DNA of 9,219 nucleotides from assembly GCA_011041895.1 (NCBI GenBank), contig DRAE01000104.1, positions 1 to 9,219 on the forward strand, in the 5' to 3' direction. The notes under the pieces were generated by a model. The model did no database searches, had not been told where the DNA came from, and was given only the letters and a program-made list of their open reading frames with translations. This stretch comes from Candidatus Bathyarchaeota archaeon (lineage in GTDB: Archaea > Thermoproteota > DRAE01). The translations under genes and the position numbers were made by a program. Of the stretch, positions 1 through 5,305 are shown piece by piece; position 1 is the first letter of the stretch; every line of letters starts with the position of its first letter.

Positions 1-431
1 GACCTTCTTCTGCCATCCTTAAGTATGGATGCGAATGGAGAAGCTATTCCATCATTTGAAGCCGATGTTGGGACGCTGATGAAGTCAATTCCTGACTTAG
101 TCGATGCAAGTTTAACAACATCAATTACTTTTCCTCCTCCGACGGCCAATGCCAGCTTGATATTTTTTCTCTTCATTACCTCAACTACTCTTTTTACTTC
201 CTCGATAGTTGAGCTCTGAACGATCTCTGTGTATACTCTCCCGTTAAGTGAACTTTTAATGAGATTCGCTACACGTTTTCCCGCTATTTCTATCGTATGT
301 GGCCCAGATACCACTAGTATGTTGCCACGAGCTATCTCCCTACATGCTTCAGGGACATGATGTATGGCATCGGTCCCAACTATAACTTCGCGTGGGAGCT
401 CCATAACATGGATACTTTTCAAGACTTGCAT
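1..431 (-). CDS. egsA: sn-glycerol-1-phosphate dehydrogenase, N-terminal part (cut by window edge)
   Basis: Reading the minus strand from the ATG at 431-429 gives 143 complete codons that run off the left edge; family members are about 350 residues, so the C-terminal metal-binding part is outside. Visible family marks are the N-terminal ELPREVIVG (residues 11-19), a nucleotide-binding strand NILVVSGP (37-44), the glycine-rich GGGKVID (98-104) and the signature SVPTSASNDGIASP (119-132), whose Asp127 is the expected first metal ligand. The family belongs to the iron-dependent alcohol dehydrogenase/dehydroquinate synthase fold and reduces dihydroxyacetone phosphate with NAD(P)H to sn-glycerol-1-phosphate, the first committed step of archaeal membrane lipid synthesis in the cytoplasm. 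A start at Met10 is possible, but the upstream Met is preceded by a GTGAGG-like site. It is transcribed divergently from psmB. The AraM-like bacterial relatives are the only alternative, unlikely in this context. Confidence 0.93.
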   Translation of the reverse strand, partial: MQVLKSIHVMELPREVIVGTDAIHHVPEACREIARGNILVVSGPHTIEIAGKRVANLIKSSLNGRVYTEIVQSSTIEEVKRVVEVMKRKNIKLALAVGGGKVIDVVKLASTKSGIDFISVPTSASNDGIASPFASILKDGRRR

Positions 432-670
432 TCTTCAATCCTCACTATCTATTAACTAAAGTTTTTAATTTACTTCTTCCAGATATTTTCATCAAAATCT
501 AAGGGCCATTATTAAACATTTAAATAGCTTTATCCTTAACTTATTTTGAAACATCTCACCATTTCAGTTACTCAATTTAACTCTGACCGTAGGAGCCACT
601 GTGTCCATGAGGGTTATTTGCTTAAACACATCACCTATACAATCAAGTTCACAAAGTTTATGCTAGTGGT
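432..670. promoter_or_regulatory. Divergent intergenic region between egsA and psmB
   Basis: This 239-bp AT-rich gap separates two divergent genes and should carry both promoters. A TTTAAAT core lies at 519-525 and, being nearly palindromic, could act as a TATA box in either direction; with the A-rich bases before it (514-517) it fits a plus-strand BRE/TATA and would give a psmB leader of roughly 120 nt. For egsA a closer A/T-rich box reads on the minus strand at about 473-462 and would give a very short leader. A further weak TTAAAC box at 622-627 could start a short psmB leader. Spacing and composition are seen; promoter function is inferred. A possible 21-codon ORF at 601-666 is discussed under findings. 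Confidence 0.4.
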
Positions 671-679
671 GTGAACAAA

Positions 680-1327
680 ATGTTGGAAGACATAAAGAAA
701 GTAAGTGAACTAGCATTAAAGGGAACTACCACGGTAGGTGTAGTGTTTAAAAGTGGCGTGGTCCTAGTTGCTGATAAAAGGGTCACCTCTGGGCGCTATG
801 TTGCACATAGAACAGCGGAAAAAATACTTAAAATTTCAGATCATATGGCTGTAACCATAGCTGGTACTGTTGCTGACGCCCAAAACATAGTAGACATCTT
901 AAAAGCCAATGTTAATCTATACTCGTTTATGTACGAGACTAAAATGAGTATAAAAGCAGCTGCAAATCTCGTATCGCTAATTCTATTCCAGAATAGAAAT
1001 CTTCCATATCTTGTTCAAGTCATCGTTGCTGGAATAGATGAAGCAGGTCCTCACATATATGTCCTTGACTTTTTTGGCAATCTCACGAGAGAAAATTACT
1101 GCGCAACAGGATCAGGCTCGATGATAGCTTATGGCATTTTAGAAGAGGGTTACAGAGATAACTTGACAAAGGAAGAGGCTGTCAAACTATGTATTAGAGC
1201 ACTTTCCTCAGCTATAAAACGTGACCTTGCAACGGGAGATGGTATAGACTGCATAGTTATCGACGAAACTGGTTTTCATAAATTCACTCCAGACGATATC
1301 AGAAGAATTATGGAGGCCACGTCCTAA
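680..1327 (+). CDS. psmB: Proteasome beta subunit (proteolytic, N-terminal nucleophile)
   Basis: A 215-residue precursor of the catalytic beta subunit of the 20S proteasome, which degrades unfolded proteins in the cytoplasm together with alpha rings and an AAA unfoldase. A 15-residue propeptide ends LKG, and autolysis should expose TTTVG, leaving a 200-residue mature chain. In mature numbering the catalytic Thr1, Asp17 and Lys33 (in HRTAEKI) are present, as are Ser130 in GSGS and Asp167 in KRD, so this is an active-type subunit. The Ser that usually lies three residues after that Asp (Ser169 in Thermoplasma) is Thr170 here, a conservative change. I chose ATG 680 because GGTGTGA (668-674) lies just upstream of it; an in-frame GTG at 671 would add three residues but has no site in front. 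The next gene follows after 6 bp, a pairing that recurs in archaea. Whether a second beta subunit exists elsewhere cannot be seen. Confidence 0.95.
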   Translation: MLEDIKKVSELALKGTTTVGVVFKSGVVLVADKRVTSGRYVAHRTAEKILKISDHMAVTIAGTVADAQNIVDILKANVNLYSFMYETKMSIKAAANLVSLILFQNRNLPYLVQVIVAGIDEAGPHIYVLDFFGNLTRENYCATGSGSMIAYGILEEGYRDNLTKEEAVKLCIRALSSAIKRDLATGDGIDCIVIDETGFHKFTPDDIRRIMEATS

Positions 1328-1333
1328 GCGGCG

Positions 1334-3256
1334 ATGGTTATGGAATCGTTCGAGGAACGTCAAAAAAGAATAATCAGAGAGTTTATAAGTAAAGGCGTTG
1401 AAATAACAAAAGCATACTATGAGGGGGCTTCACTAGTATTTTATACAAAAAATCCAGAGTTGCTAGAGGACACTCGTATTTCCGAGGATCTTGCAAGATC
1501 ACTCAAGAGAAGAATAATCATCAGGCCGGATGAATCTATAAGGCTAGATGAAGCTAAGGCAAAAGAGTTAATACTTAAGATTGTTCCTCCCGAGGCAGGT
1601 ATAAGCAACATATACTTTTACCCTATACTGGGAGAAGTTGTTATAGAAGCTGCTAAACCGGGCGTTGTTATAGGAAAGGATGGTAAAGTTATACGTCAGT
1701 TGATGCATGAGATAAAGTGGAAGGTTAGGGTAGTTAGAAAACCTCTCATAAATACACCTATTATTCATAAGCTTCGCTCGTTATATGTGCGCCATGATAA
1801 GGAACGTGTAAACTTCCTTAGAAGTGTGGGAGAGAGAATTTCGAGGCCAACCATATTCTCCAAGGATAAACTGAGAAACTTAACTTGGATAAGGTTAACT
1901 TTTCTTGGAGCAGCAAGAGAAGTTGGAAGGTCAGCCATTTTAGTTCAGACTCGTGAAAGTTCTGTTCTCCTTGACTGCGGAGTCAAACCAGGCTTAAACT
2001 CGATGTTCAATTCATACCCTGCATTTTACCTGGAAAATTTCTCTATTGAGGATTTAGACGCTATAATAATTAGTCATGCCCATCTTGATCACTGTGGTGC
2101 ACTTCCGTTTCTGTTTAAGTATGGATATCGAGGCCCTGTGTATTGTACTCCTGCTACACGCGACCTCATGTTTCTAATACTTAGCGATTATATTGATGTA
2201 TTACAGAAGGAAGGACATTACACGCCATATACATCTAAGGATATCGAAACAACTATGCTTCATGTAATTCCTCTAGATTACAATGAAGTTACAGATATCT
2301 CTCCTGACATAAAACTGGTTCTTAGAAATGCTGGTCACATACTAGGTTCATCCATAATACATCTAAACATCGGAGAAGGATTGCACAATGTCATATATAC
2401 AGGTGATTTCAAAGCCACAAATACCTTTTTACTAGACGCTGCAGCATCATCTTTTCCAAGACTTGAAACATTGATCATCGAAAGCACTTATGGTGGCCCA
2501 AATGACGTTTTCCCATCTAGGGAGGAGGCTCTCAAACGCTTTGCTTCAATAATTAAGGAAACAGCCGAGAATGGAGGAAAGCTTCTTATACCCGTCCCAG
2601 CTGTTGGAAGAGCTCAAGAGATGCTAGTGGCGTTAAAGATATGCAAGGAGAGAAAACTAATCCCTGAAATTCCTATATATACTAGTGGTCTCGTGCACGA
2701 TGCAACTGCCATACACACGATGCGCCCCTCTATGCTTTCACGTAGGATAGAAAAAGACGTCATGTACGGTAAGCTCTTTGTTACGGAAGATATCGATCAC
2801 ATTAAAAACATTGATGAACTCTCCGAAATAGCTCAAGGTGGTCCTTCAATACTTTTAGCGACGAACGGCATGTTATGTGGAGGCCCTTCTCTTGAATATC
2901 TAAAGTTGATCGCCGCAGATCCAGAGAATGCTCTCATATTTGTGAGCTACCAGATAGAAGGCACTATTGGAAGGCAGATCCAAGATGGTGCTAAATTACT
3001 TAAGTTAACAACTCCCGATGGCAGAGTTGAGACTCTGGAGATAAAACTTGGAGTACATACTATAACTGGCTTTTCCGGTCACTCTGACCTACGAGAAACT
3101 ATAAGCTACCTCTATAGGATTAATCCCAAGCCGAAGAGAATCATAGTGAATCACGGTGAAATATCCAAGATCATGTACTTGTCAAGATATTTGCACAGTA
3201 AATTCAAGATTGAGGTACTAGCTCCATCTATAGGAGATACGATTTCTTTACAGTAA
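1334..3256 (+). CDS. aCPSF1-type KH/metallo-beta-lactamase/beta-CASP ribonuclease
   Basis: A 640-residue protein matching the archaeal homologue of the CPSF73 cleavage factor. The order is: an N-terminal RNA-binding region (about 1-145) with a KH GxxG loop, GKDG at 114-117; the metallo-beta-lactamase part from about 185, with the zinc motif HAHLDH (248-253), AGH (His335) and TGD (Asp357); and the beta-CASP insert, with Glu383 in IESTYGG, VPAVGRAQE (421-429), His583 in SGHSD and His607 in VNHGE. All zinc and catalytic ligands appear intact. In the family this enzyme cuts RNA after U-rich tracts and drives 3'-end formation and transcription termination; 5'-3' exonuclease activity is known for relatives. 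Length is normal for the family. Start ATG 1334 or 1340 cannot be told apart, as neither has a clear binding site; translation probably depends on coupling with psmB. It converges on sepF with 2 bp between the two stop codons. Confidence 0.96.
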   Translation: MVMESFEERQKRIIREFISKGVEITKAYYEGASLVFYTKNPELLEDTRISEDLARSLKRRIIIRPDESIRLDEAKAKELILKIVPPEAGISNIYFYPILGEVVIEAAKPGVVIGKDGKVIRQLMHEIKWKVRVVRKPLINTPIIHKLRSLYVRHDKERVNFLRSVGERISRPTIFSKDKLRNLTWIRLTFLGAAREVGRSAILVQTRESSVLLDCGVKPGLNSMFNSYPAFYLENFSIEDLDAIIISHAHLDHCGALPFLFKYGYRGPVYCTPATRDLMFLILSDYIDVLQKEGHYTPYTSKDIETTMLHVIPLDYNEVTDISPDIKLVLRNAGHILGSSIIHLNIGEGLHNVIYTGDFKATNTFLLDAAASSFPRLETLIIESTYGGPNDVFPSREEALKRFASIIKETAENGGKLLIPVPAVGRAQEMLVALKICKERKLIPEIPIYTSGLVHDATAIHTMRPSMLSRRIEKDVMYGKLFVTEDIDHIKNIDELSEIAQGGPSILLATNGMLCGGPSLEYLKLIAADPENALIFVSYQIEGTIGRQIQDGAKLLKLTTPDGRVETLEIKLGVHTITGFSGHSDLRETISYLYRINPKPKRIIVNHGEISKIMYLSRYLHSKFKIEVLAPSIGDTISLQ

Positions 3257-3280
3257 TTTCACCTTCTTTCTTCTCCTTTC
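3257..3280 (+). terminator. Pyrimidine-rich tract after the aCPSF1 gene (putative U-rich terminator)
   Basis: Immediately after the aCPSF1 stop codon the plus strand is pyrimidine in 23 of 24 bases, with several runs of two or three T. Archaeal termination uses T-rich non-template tracts, assisted by the very enzyme encoded just upstream. The tract is also the end of the sepF reading frame on the other strand, where it encodes Lys, Gly, Glu and Arg, so coding constraint alone could explain it. Composition is seen; function is inferred. Confidence 0.35.
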
Positions 3281-3576
3281 ACGATCTCAACAAATGAAGG
3301 TGTTAAAATTATCCTTTGATTTCCAAGTCTTGCAATGTCTCCCCCAAGTCTGCTAACCATTTTCTTTAACACGGTCAGTATCTGCTTAAGCTCAGCTATC
3401 TTGCTAGGCGTCATAAACCTTGAAATATTCACGATAACTATGTTTCCTCGCTTAAGCTCTTCTTCTATAATGTAGACATCATCAAACTTCTTGAACATAA
3501 CAGACATAATGTATATCTTGCTTGATTCTGCCCCGTATCCAACACTTCTTTTTTGCATCAGTACGCCCCTTGACAT
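3259..3576 (-). CDS. sepF: SepF-like cell division protein (DUF552)
   Basis: A 105-residue minus-strand protein. The recognisable SepF core runs from about residue 22 to 97: YIMSVMF (22-28), a helix, GNIVIVNIS (44-52), a second helix rich in Leu and Lys, then GGDIARLGNQRIILTP (78-93). The family forms dimers that bind the FtsZ C-terminal tail and anchor FtsZ to the membrane; archaeal SepF is the FtsZ anchor in most archaea with FtsZ. The first 20 residues are basic and Gly/Ser-containing and do not form an obvious amphipathic membrane-targeting helix, which such proteins usually have. A start at Met7 is possible: AGGGGCG lies a suitable distance before it, while the first ATG has only a weak GGTATT. 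The gene stands alone between the convergent nuclease gene and the divergent LSm gene. FtsZ itself is not in the window. The fold assignment is solid; the division role is inferred from the family. Confidence 0.85.
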   Translation of the reverse strand: MSRGVLMQKRSVGYGAESSKIYIMSVMFKKFDDVYIIEEELKRGNIVIVNISRFMTPSKIAELKQILTVLKKMVSRLGGDIARLGNQRIILTPSFVEIVKGEERR

Positions 3577-3603
3577 TTTTCTTCAATACCTATTTCAACT
3601 CTC

Positions 3604-3618
3604 AATAAAATTTAAATA
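3604..3618. promoter_or_regulatory. BRE/TATA-like element between sepF and LSm
   Basis: The plus strand reads AATAAAA followed by TTTAAATA (3611-3618), a good match to an archaeal BRE plus TATA box; initiation about 25 bases on would leave a leader of about 35 nt before the LSm ATG. The TTTAAA core is palindromic and lies about 35 bp from the sepF ATG on the other strand, so the same box could serve both genes with a short sepF leader. This is pattern matching without transcript data. Confidence 0.55.
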
Positions 3619-3672
3619 AGTATAAGCTAAAATCTTAACGACATAATACAACTGAGGGAAAGTGATACAGGT

Positions 3673-3906
3673 ATGCCTATCAACGTTGTACAGTCAATAC
3701 TTGAGAAATCCATATACAAGTATGTGCTTGTGAAACTGAAGGGAAACAGGAAAATCCGTGGAAAGCTCTTAGGATATGATCAGCACGTGAACATAATACT
3801 AGACGATGCTGAAGAGATAAGGGAAGATGACTCAACTGAATACCTGGGTAAAATAATCCTACGAGGAGATACAATAGTAATGATAACCTCGTGTGATCAA
3901 GAATGA
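3673..3906 (+). CDS. LSm/Sm-like archaeal RNA-binding protein
   Basis: A 77-residue single-domain Sm fold protein. Sm1 spans about residues 14-46, with the typical Gly-Lys-Leu-x-Gly-Tyr-Asp stretch (30-36) and HVNIILDDAEE (38-48); Sm2 is the short IILRGDTIVMI near residues 61-71, where the Arg-Gly-Asp supplies the RNA-contacting loop. Archaeal LSm proteins form heptameric rings that bind U-rich RNA and associate with RNase P and tRNA precursors among other RNAs. GTGAT at 3662-3666, six bases before the ATG, is a reasonable ribosome binding site. The stop codon overlaps the eL37 start (ATGA), a pairing conserved widely in archaea, which argues for co-translation. It heads the transcription unit that continues into the tRNA array and rnp4. 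It is probably SmAP1-type, though the paralogue class cannot be settled from this sequence alone. Confidence 0.93.
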   Translation: MPINVVQSILEKSIYKYVLVKLKGNRKIRGKLLGYDQHVNIILDDAEEIREDDSTEYLGKIILRGDTIVMITSCDQE

Positions 3907-4097
3907 CGAAAGGAACAGCTTCATTCGGTAAAAAGTCTAGAGGTAAAACACATATAGTCTGTAGAAGGTGTGGCAGGCATGCCTACCATGTAAGAAAGAA
4001 GGTATGTGCTGCATGCGGATTTGGAAGATCTAAGAGAATCAGAAGCTACAGCTTCTTAAATAAAAAAGTTAATAGAACCCGGAAACATAGTAAATAA
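3903..4097 (+). CDS. rpl37e: 50S ribosomal protein L37e (eL37)
   Basis: A 64-residue zinc-ribbon ribosomal protein of the large subunit. CRRCG (residues 20-24) and CAACG (35-39) give the two CxxC knuckles; the N-terminal MTKGTASFGKK and the C-terminal basic tail rich in Arg and Lys match the family, which threads between rRNA helices. Length is normal. The ATG overlaps the LSm stop by ATGA, and GTGAT at 3893-3897 serves as the binding site. Only 10 bp separate its stop from the first tRNA, so a transcript through LSm and eL37 would run into the tRNA cluster unless terminated; no T-rich stop is visible in that gap. Confidence 0.97.
   Translation: MTKGTASFGKKSRGKTHIVCRRCGRHAYHVRKKVCAACGFGRSKRIRSYSFLNKKVNRTRKHSK
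4055..4064 (+). promoter_or_regulatory. Possible internal TATA box for the tRNA array
   Basis: CTTAAATAAA lies inside the 3' end of the eL37 gene, about 45-50 bp before the first tRNA. As a TATA box it would place initiation near 4085-4090, shortly before the tRNA-Ala 5' end. It is also ordinary Leu-Asn-Lys coding sequence, so the match may be accidental; the alternative is read-through from the LSm promoter. Confidence 0.25.
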
Positions 4098-4107
4098 ATT
4101 GGATAAT

Positions 4108-4180
4108 GGGCCGGTGGCGCAGCTGGAAGCGCACCGCGCTGGCGTCGCGGAGGTCGTGGGTTCGAATCCCACCCGGTCCA
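4108..4180 (+). tRNA. tRNA-Ala (GGC)
   Basis: The 73-nt sequence folds into a full cloverleaf: acceptor GGGCCGG with CCGGTCC, four-base-pair D stem GCGC/GCGC, anticodon stem CCGCG/CGCGG, a five-base variable loop, and T stem GTGGG/CCCAC around TTCGAAT. The loop CTGGCGT places GGC at 4141-4143, reading alanine codon GCC. The third acceptor pair is G3:T70, the classic alanine identity wobble, and the discriminator is A. No intron is present and no 3' CCA is encoded. Confidence 0.96.
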
Positions 4181-4186
4181 CTATAT

Positions 4187-4260
4187 GGGCCGGTCGTCCA
4201 GTCCGGTAGGACGCCGCCCTGACGCGGCGGAGGTCCTGGGTTCAAGTCCCAGCCGGCCCA
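4187..4260 (+). tRNA. tRNA-Val (GAC)
   Basis: The 74-nt cloverleaf has acceptor GGGCCGG/CCGGCCC, D stem GTCC/GGAC, anticodon stem CCGCC/GGCGG, variable loop AGGTC and T stem CTGGG/CCCAG around TTCAAGT. The anticodon loop CTGACGC places GAC at 4221-4223, reading valine codon GUC. The discriminator is A. No intron and no encoded CCA. Its 5' acceptor strand and variable loop are identical to those of the preceding tRNA-Ala, from which it is separated by 6 bp. Confidence 0.96.
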
Positions 4261-4264
4261 TAAG

Positions 4265-4282
4265 CCGCGGGGGAGGCCGCGG
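4265..4282 (+). repeat. GC-rich hairpin duplicating the tRNA-Phe 5' acceptor strand
   Basis: GCCGCGG occurs at 4264-4270 in the spacer and again at 4276-4282 as the first seven bases of tRNA-Phe. Because CCGCGG is self-complementary, the two copies can form a 6-bp all-GC stem (4265-4270 with 4277-4282) around a 6-base loop GGGAGG. Such a stem would compete with the tRNA-Phe acceptor stem. The repeat is seen directly; any function is inference. Confidence 0.6.
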
Positions 4283-4349
4283 TAGCCAAGCCCGGGAAGG
4301 CGCCAGGCTGAAGACCTGGTCATCGCCGGTTCAAATCCGGCCCGCGGCA
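4276..4349 (+). tRNA. tRNA-Phe (GAA)
   Basis: The 74-nt cloverleaf has acceptor GCCGCGG/CCGCGGC, a three-pair D stem GCC/GGC, anticodon stem CCAGG/CCTGG, variable loop TCATC and T stem GCCGG/CCGGC around TTCAAAT. The loop CTGAAGA places GAA in the anticodon, reading both phenylalanine codons. The discriminator is A. No intron. The start is set at the second of two GCCGCGG copies, because only that one leaves the standard two bases before the D stem. Confidence 0.96.
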
Positions 4350-4356
4350 CCTAGAA

Positions 4357-4429
4357 GCGGCTGTAGTCTAGCCTGGTAGGACGTCGGCCTGCCACGCCGA
4401 AGACCCGGGTTCAAATCCCGGCAGCCGCA
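4357..4429 (+). tRNA. tRNA-Gly (GCC)
   Basis: The 73-nt cloverleaf has acceptor GCGGCTG/CAGCCGC, D stem GTCT/GGAC with one G:T pair, anticodon stem TCGGC/GCCGA, a four-base variable loop AGAC and T stem CCGGG/CCCGG around TTCAAAT. The loop CTGCCAC places GCC at 4391-4393, reading glycine codon GGC. The discriminator is A and there is no intron. It is the last gene of the array and is followed by a T-rich stretch (4432-4443) and, 31 bases on, by the rnp4 ATG. Confidence 0.96.
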
Positions 4430-4431
4430 CC

Positions 4432-4443
4432 TCTTTATTATTC
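4432..4443 (+). promoter_or_regulatory. T-rich spacer between tRNA-Gly and rnp4
   Basis: CTCTTTATTATT directly after the tRNA-Gly 3' end could act as a weak T-rich terminator for the tRNA array, or as a TATA-like box for a nearly leaderless rnp4 transcript, since the ATG lies about 25 bases downstream. Sequence alone does not separate these readings, and read-through remains possible. Confidence 0.25.
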
Positions 4444-4460
4444 ATCTAAGCTGGTATCCA

Positions 4461-4775
4461 ATGGCACGTAAGCTAAGGCAGGCCAAGATAAAAAGGATAG
4501 CTGCTGAGAGAATGCAGATTCTCCTTAATGAGGCATTTAAAGTTTACAGACGTGATATCAGGCTTGCTAGCAGATATGTTTCATTGGCCTTTGAAATATC
4601 GAAGAGAAGCCGTGTTAAAATGCCTAAACTTCTAAAATATGTTTTATGTAGAAAATGTGGTTCATTTTTAGTACCAGGTCTAACAATGAGCACTAGGATA
4701 GTTTCCTCTCCTCACAGATATGTAGAAATTAGGTGTTTAAACTGTGGCAATGTTAGGCGCATCCCGTTAAAGTAG
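4461..4775 (+). CDS. rnp4: Ribonuclease P protein component 4 (Rpp21/Rpr2 family)
   Basis: A 104-residue protein of the Rpp21 family, a zinc-binding subunit of archaeal RNase P, which removes 5' leaders from pre-tRNA and pairs with Rpp29 on the specificity domain of the RNA. The N-terminal half (1-55) is basic and helical. The zinc ribbon follows with CRKCGSFLVPG (63-73) carrying Cys63 and Cys66, an Arg-Ile strand, and IRCLNCG carrying Cys92 and Cys95. The tail NVRRIPLK is typical. Length fits the family. The ribosome binding site is weak (CTGGTAT), and the ATG lies 31 bases after the mature end of tRNA-Gly, so 3' cutting of that tRNA would by itself release the rnp4 message. Position behind four tRNA genes, its own substrates, is striking and suggests shared expression. 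Confidence 0.92.
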   Translation: MARKLRQAKIKRIAAERMQILLNEAFKVYRRDIRLASRYVSLAFEISKRSRVKMPKLLKYVLCRKCGSFLVPGLTMSTRIVSSPHRYVEIRCLNCGNVRRIPLK

Positions 4776-4830
4776 CTATAAAATATATTTTATCCCCTAA
4801 TTAGTTATTTTGAACCTAGGAGTTTATACA
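4776..4830 (+). promoter_or_regulatory. Promoter-like AT boxes upstream of the eS19 operon
   Basis: Between rnp4 and the eS19 ATG there are two TATA-like boxes: a strong A/T run CTATAAAATATATTT at 4776-4790 and TTTATACA at 4823-4830. The first would start transcripts near 4812; the second near 4850, leaving a leader of about 15 nt. The 89-bp gap is the only sizeable break in the plus-strand genes after 3673, so this is the likeliest promoter of the long downstream operon. The T-rich part of the first box could also help end the rnp4 transcript. Confidence 0.5.
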
Positions 4831-4864
4831 CTAAACAATAAATGCAGGTGGCGAGTGGGGAAGA

Positions 4865-5305
4865 ATGCCTACAGTATACGATGTAAGACCTGCAGATCTA
4901 ATCGATAAGCTGAGCGAATACCTTCAAAAGCATGTAGAGGAAGTTAAGCCGCCAGAGTGGGCAATGTACGTAAAGCTTTCATCGCATAACATAAGACCCC
5001 CAGATAACAAGGACTGGTGGTATGTTAGAGCAGCCAGCCTGTTAAGGAAAATATACATCCATGGCCCTATAGGAATAGAACGCTTAAGGAAGATGTATGG
5101 CGGAAGAAGAAGAGATAGGACTAGCCCGGAGCACAGCAGGAAAGCAGCTGGAGGAATAATAAGAAAAATTTTACTACAGCTTGAGGATGCAGGACTTGTG
5201 GAAAAGACTCCGAAAGGAAGGGTCTTAACTCCTAAGGGAAAATCTCTTCTAGACAAGATTAGCACTCTAATCGTTAAAAAGGAATATCAAGCTGAGAGAA
5301 AATGA
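4865..5305 (+). CDS. rps19e: 30S ribosomal protein S19e (eS19)
   Basis: A 146-residue small-subunit protein with the winged-helix fold of eS19. Family marks are VYDVRPADLIDKL near the N terminus, PPEWAMYVKL (29-38), the DWWYVRAASLLRKIY block (50-64), GPIGIERLRKMYGG (67-80), a basic loop at 81-85, HSRKAAGG (90-97) and the winged-helix end GRVLTPKG (118-125). Length is normal for archaea. GTGGGG (4855-4860) is the nearest purine-rich site before the ATG, with AGGTGG a little further up. In eukaryotes this protein is needed for 18S rRNA maturation and sits on the head of the small subunit. The stop overlaps the PDCD5 start (ATGA), an arrangement conserved across archaea. It opens the long operon ending in uL11. 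Confidence 0.97.
   Translation: MPTVYDVRPADLIDKLSEYLQKHVEEVKPPEWAMYVKLSSHNIRPPDNKDWWYVRAASLLRKIYIHGPIGIERLRKMYGGRRRDRTSPEHSRKAAGGIIRKILLQLEDAGLVEKTPKGRVLTPKGKSLLDKISTLIVKKEYQAERK

Noticed and set aside
25..219. A 64-residue plus-strand open frame at the left end.
   Set aside because: It is antisense to the egsA frame, which carries clear family motifs.
489..495. A minus-strand TTGATGA resembling the C box of a C/D guide RNA.
   Set aside because: The first base departs from the RTGATGA consensus and no CTGA D box at a suitable distance was found, so a guide RNA is not supported.
4069..4379. Open frames on both strands across the tRNA cluster, e.g. a minus-strand 93-residue frame with GFEP, WDLNPGPPP and GGIRTHDL.
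   Set aside because: These peptides are the well-known false translations of tRNA genes; the four cloverleafs explain the sequence completely.
4349..4432. tRNA-Phe and tRNA-Gly are both followed by CC, as if part of an encoded CCA.
   Set aside because: The next base is T in both, and the other two tRNAs have no such bases; chance is sufficient and the CCA is presumably added by the enzyme.
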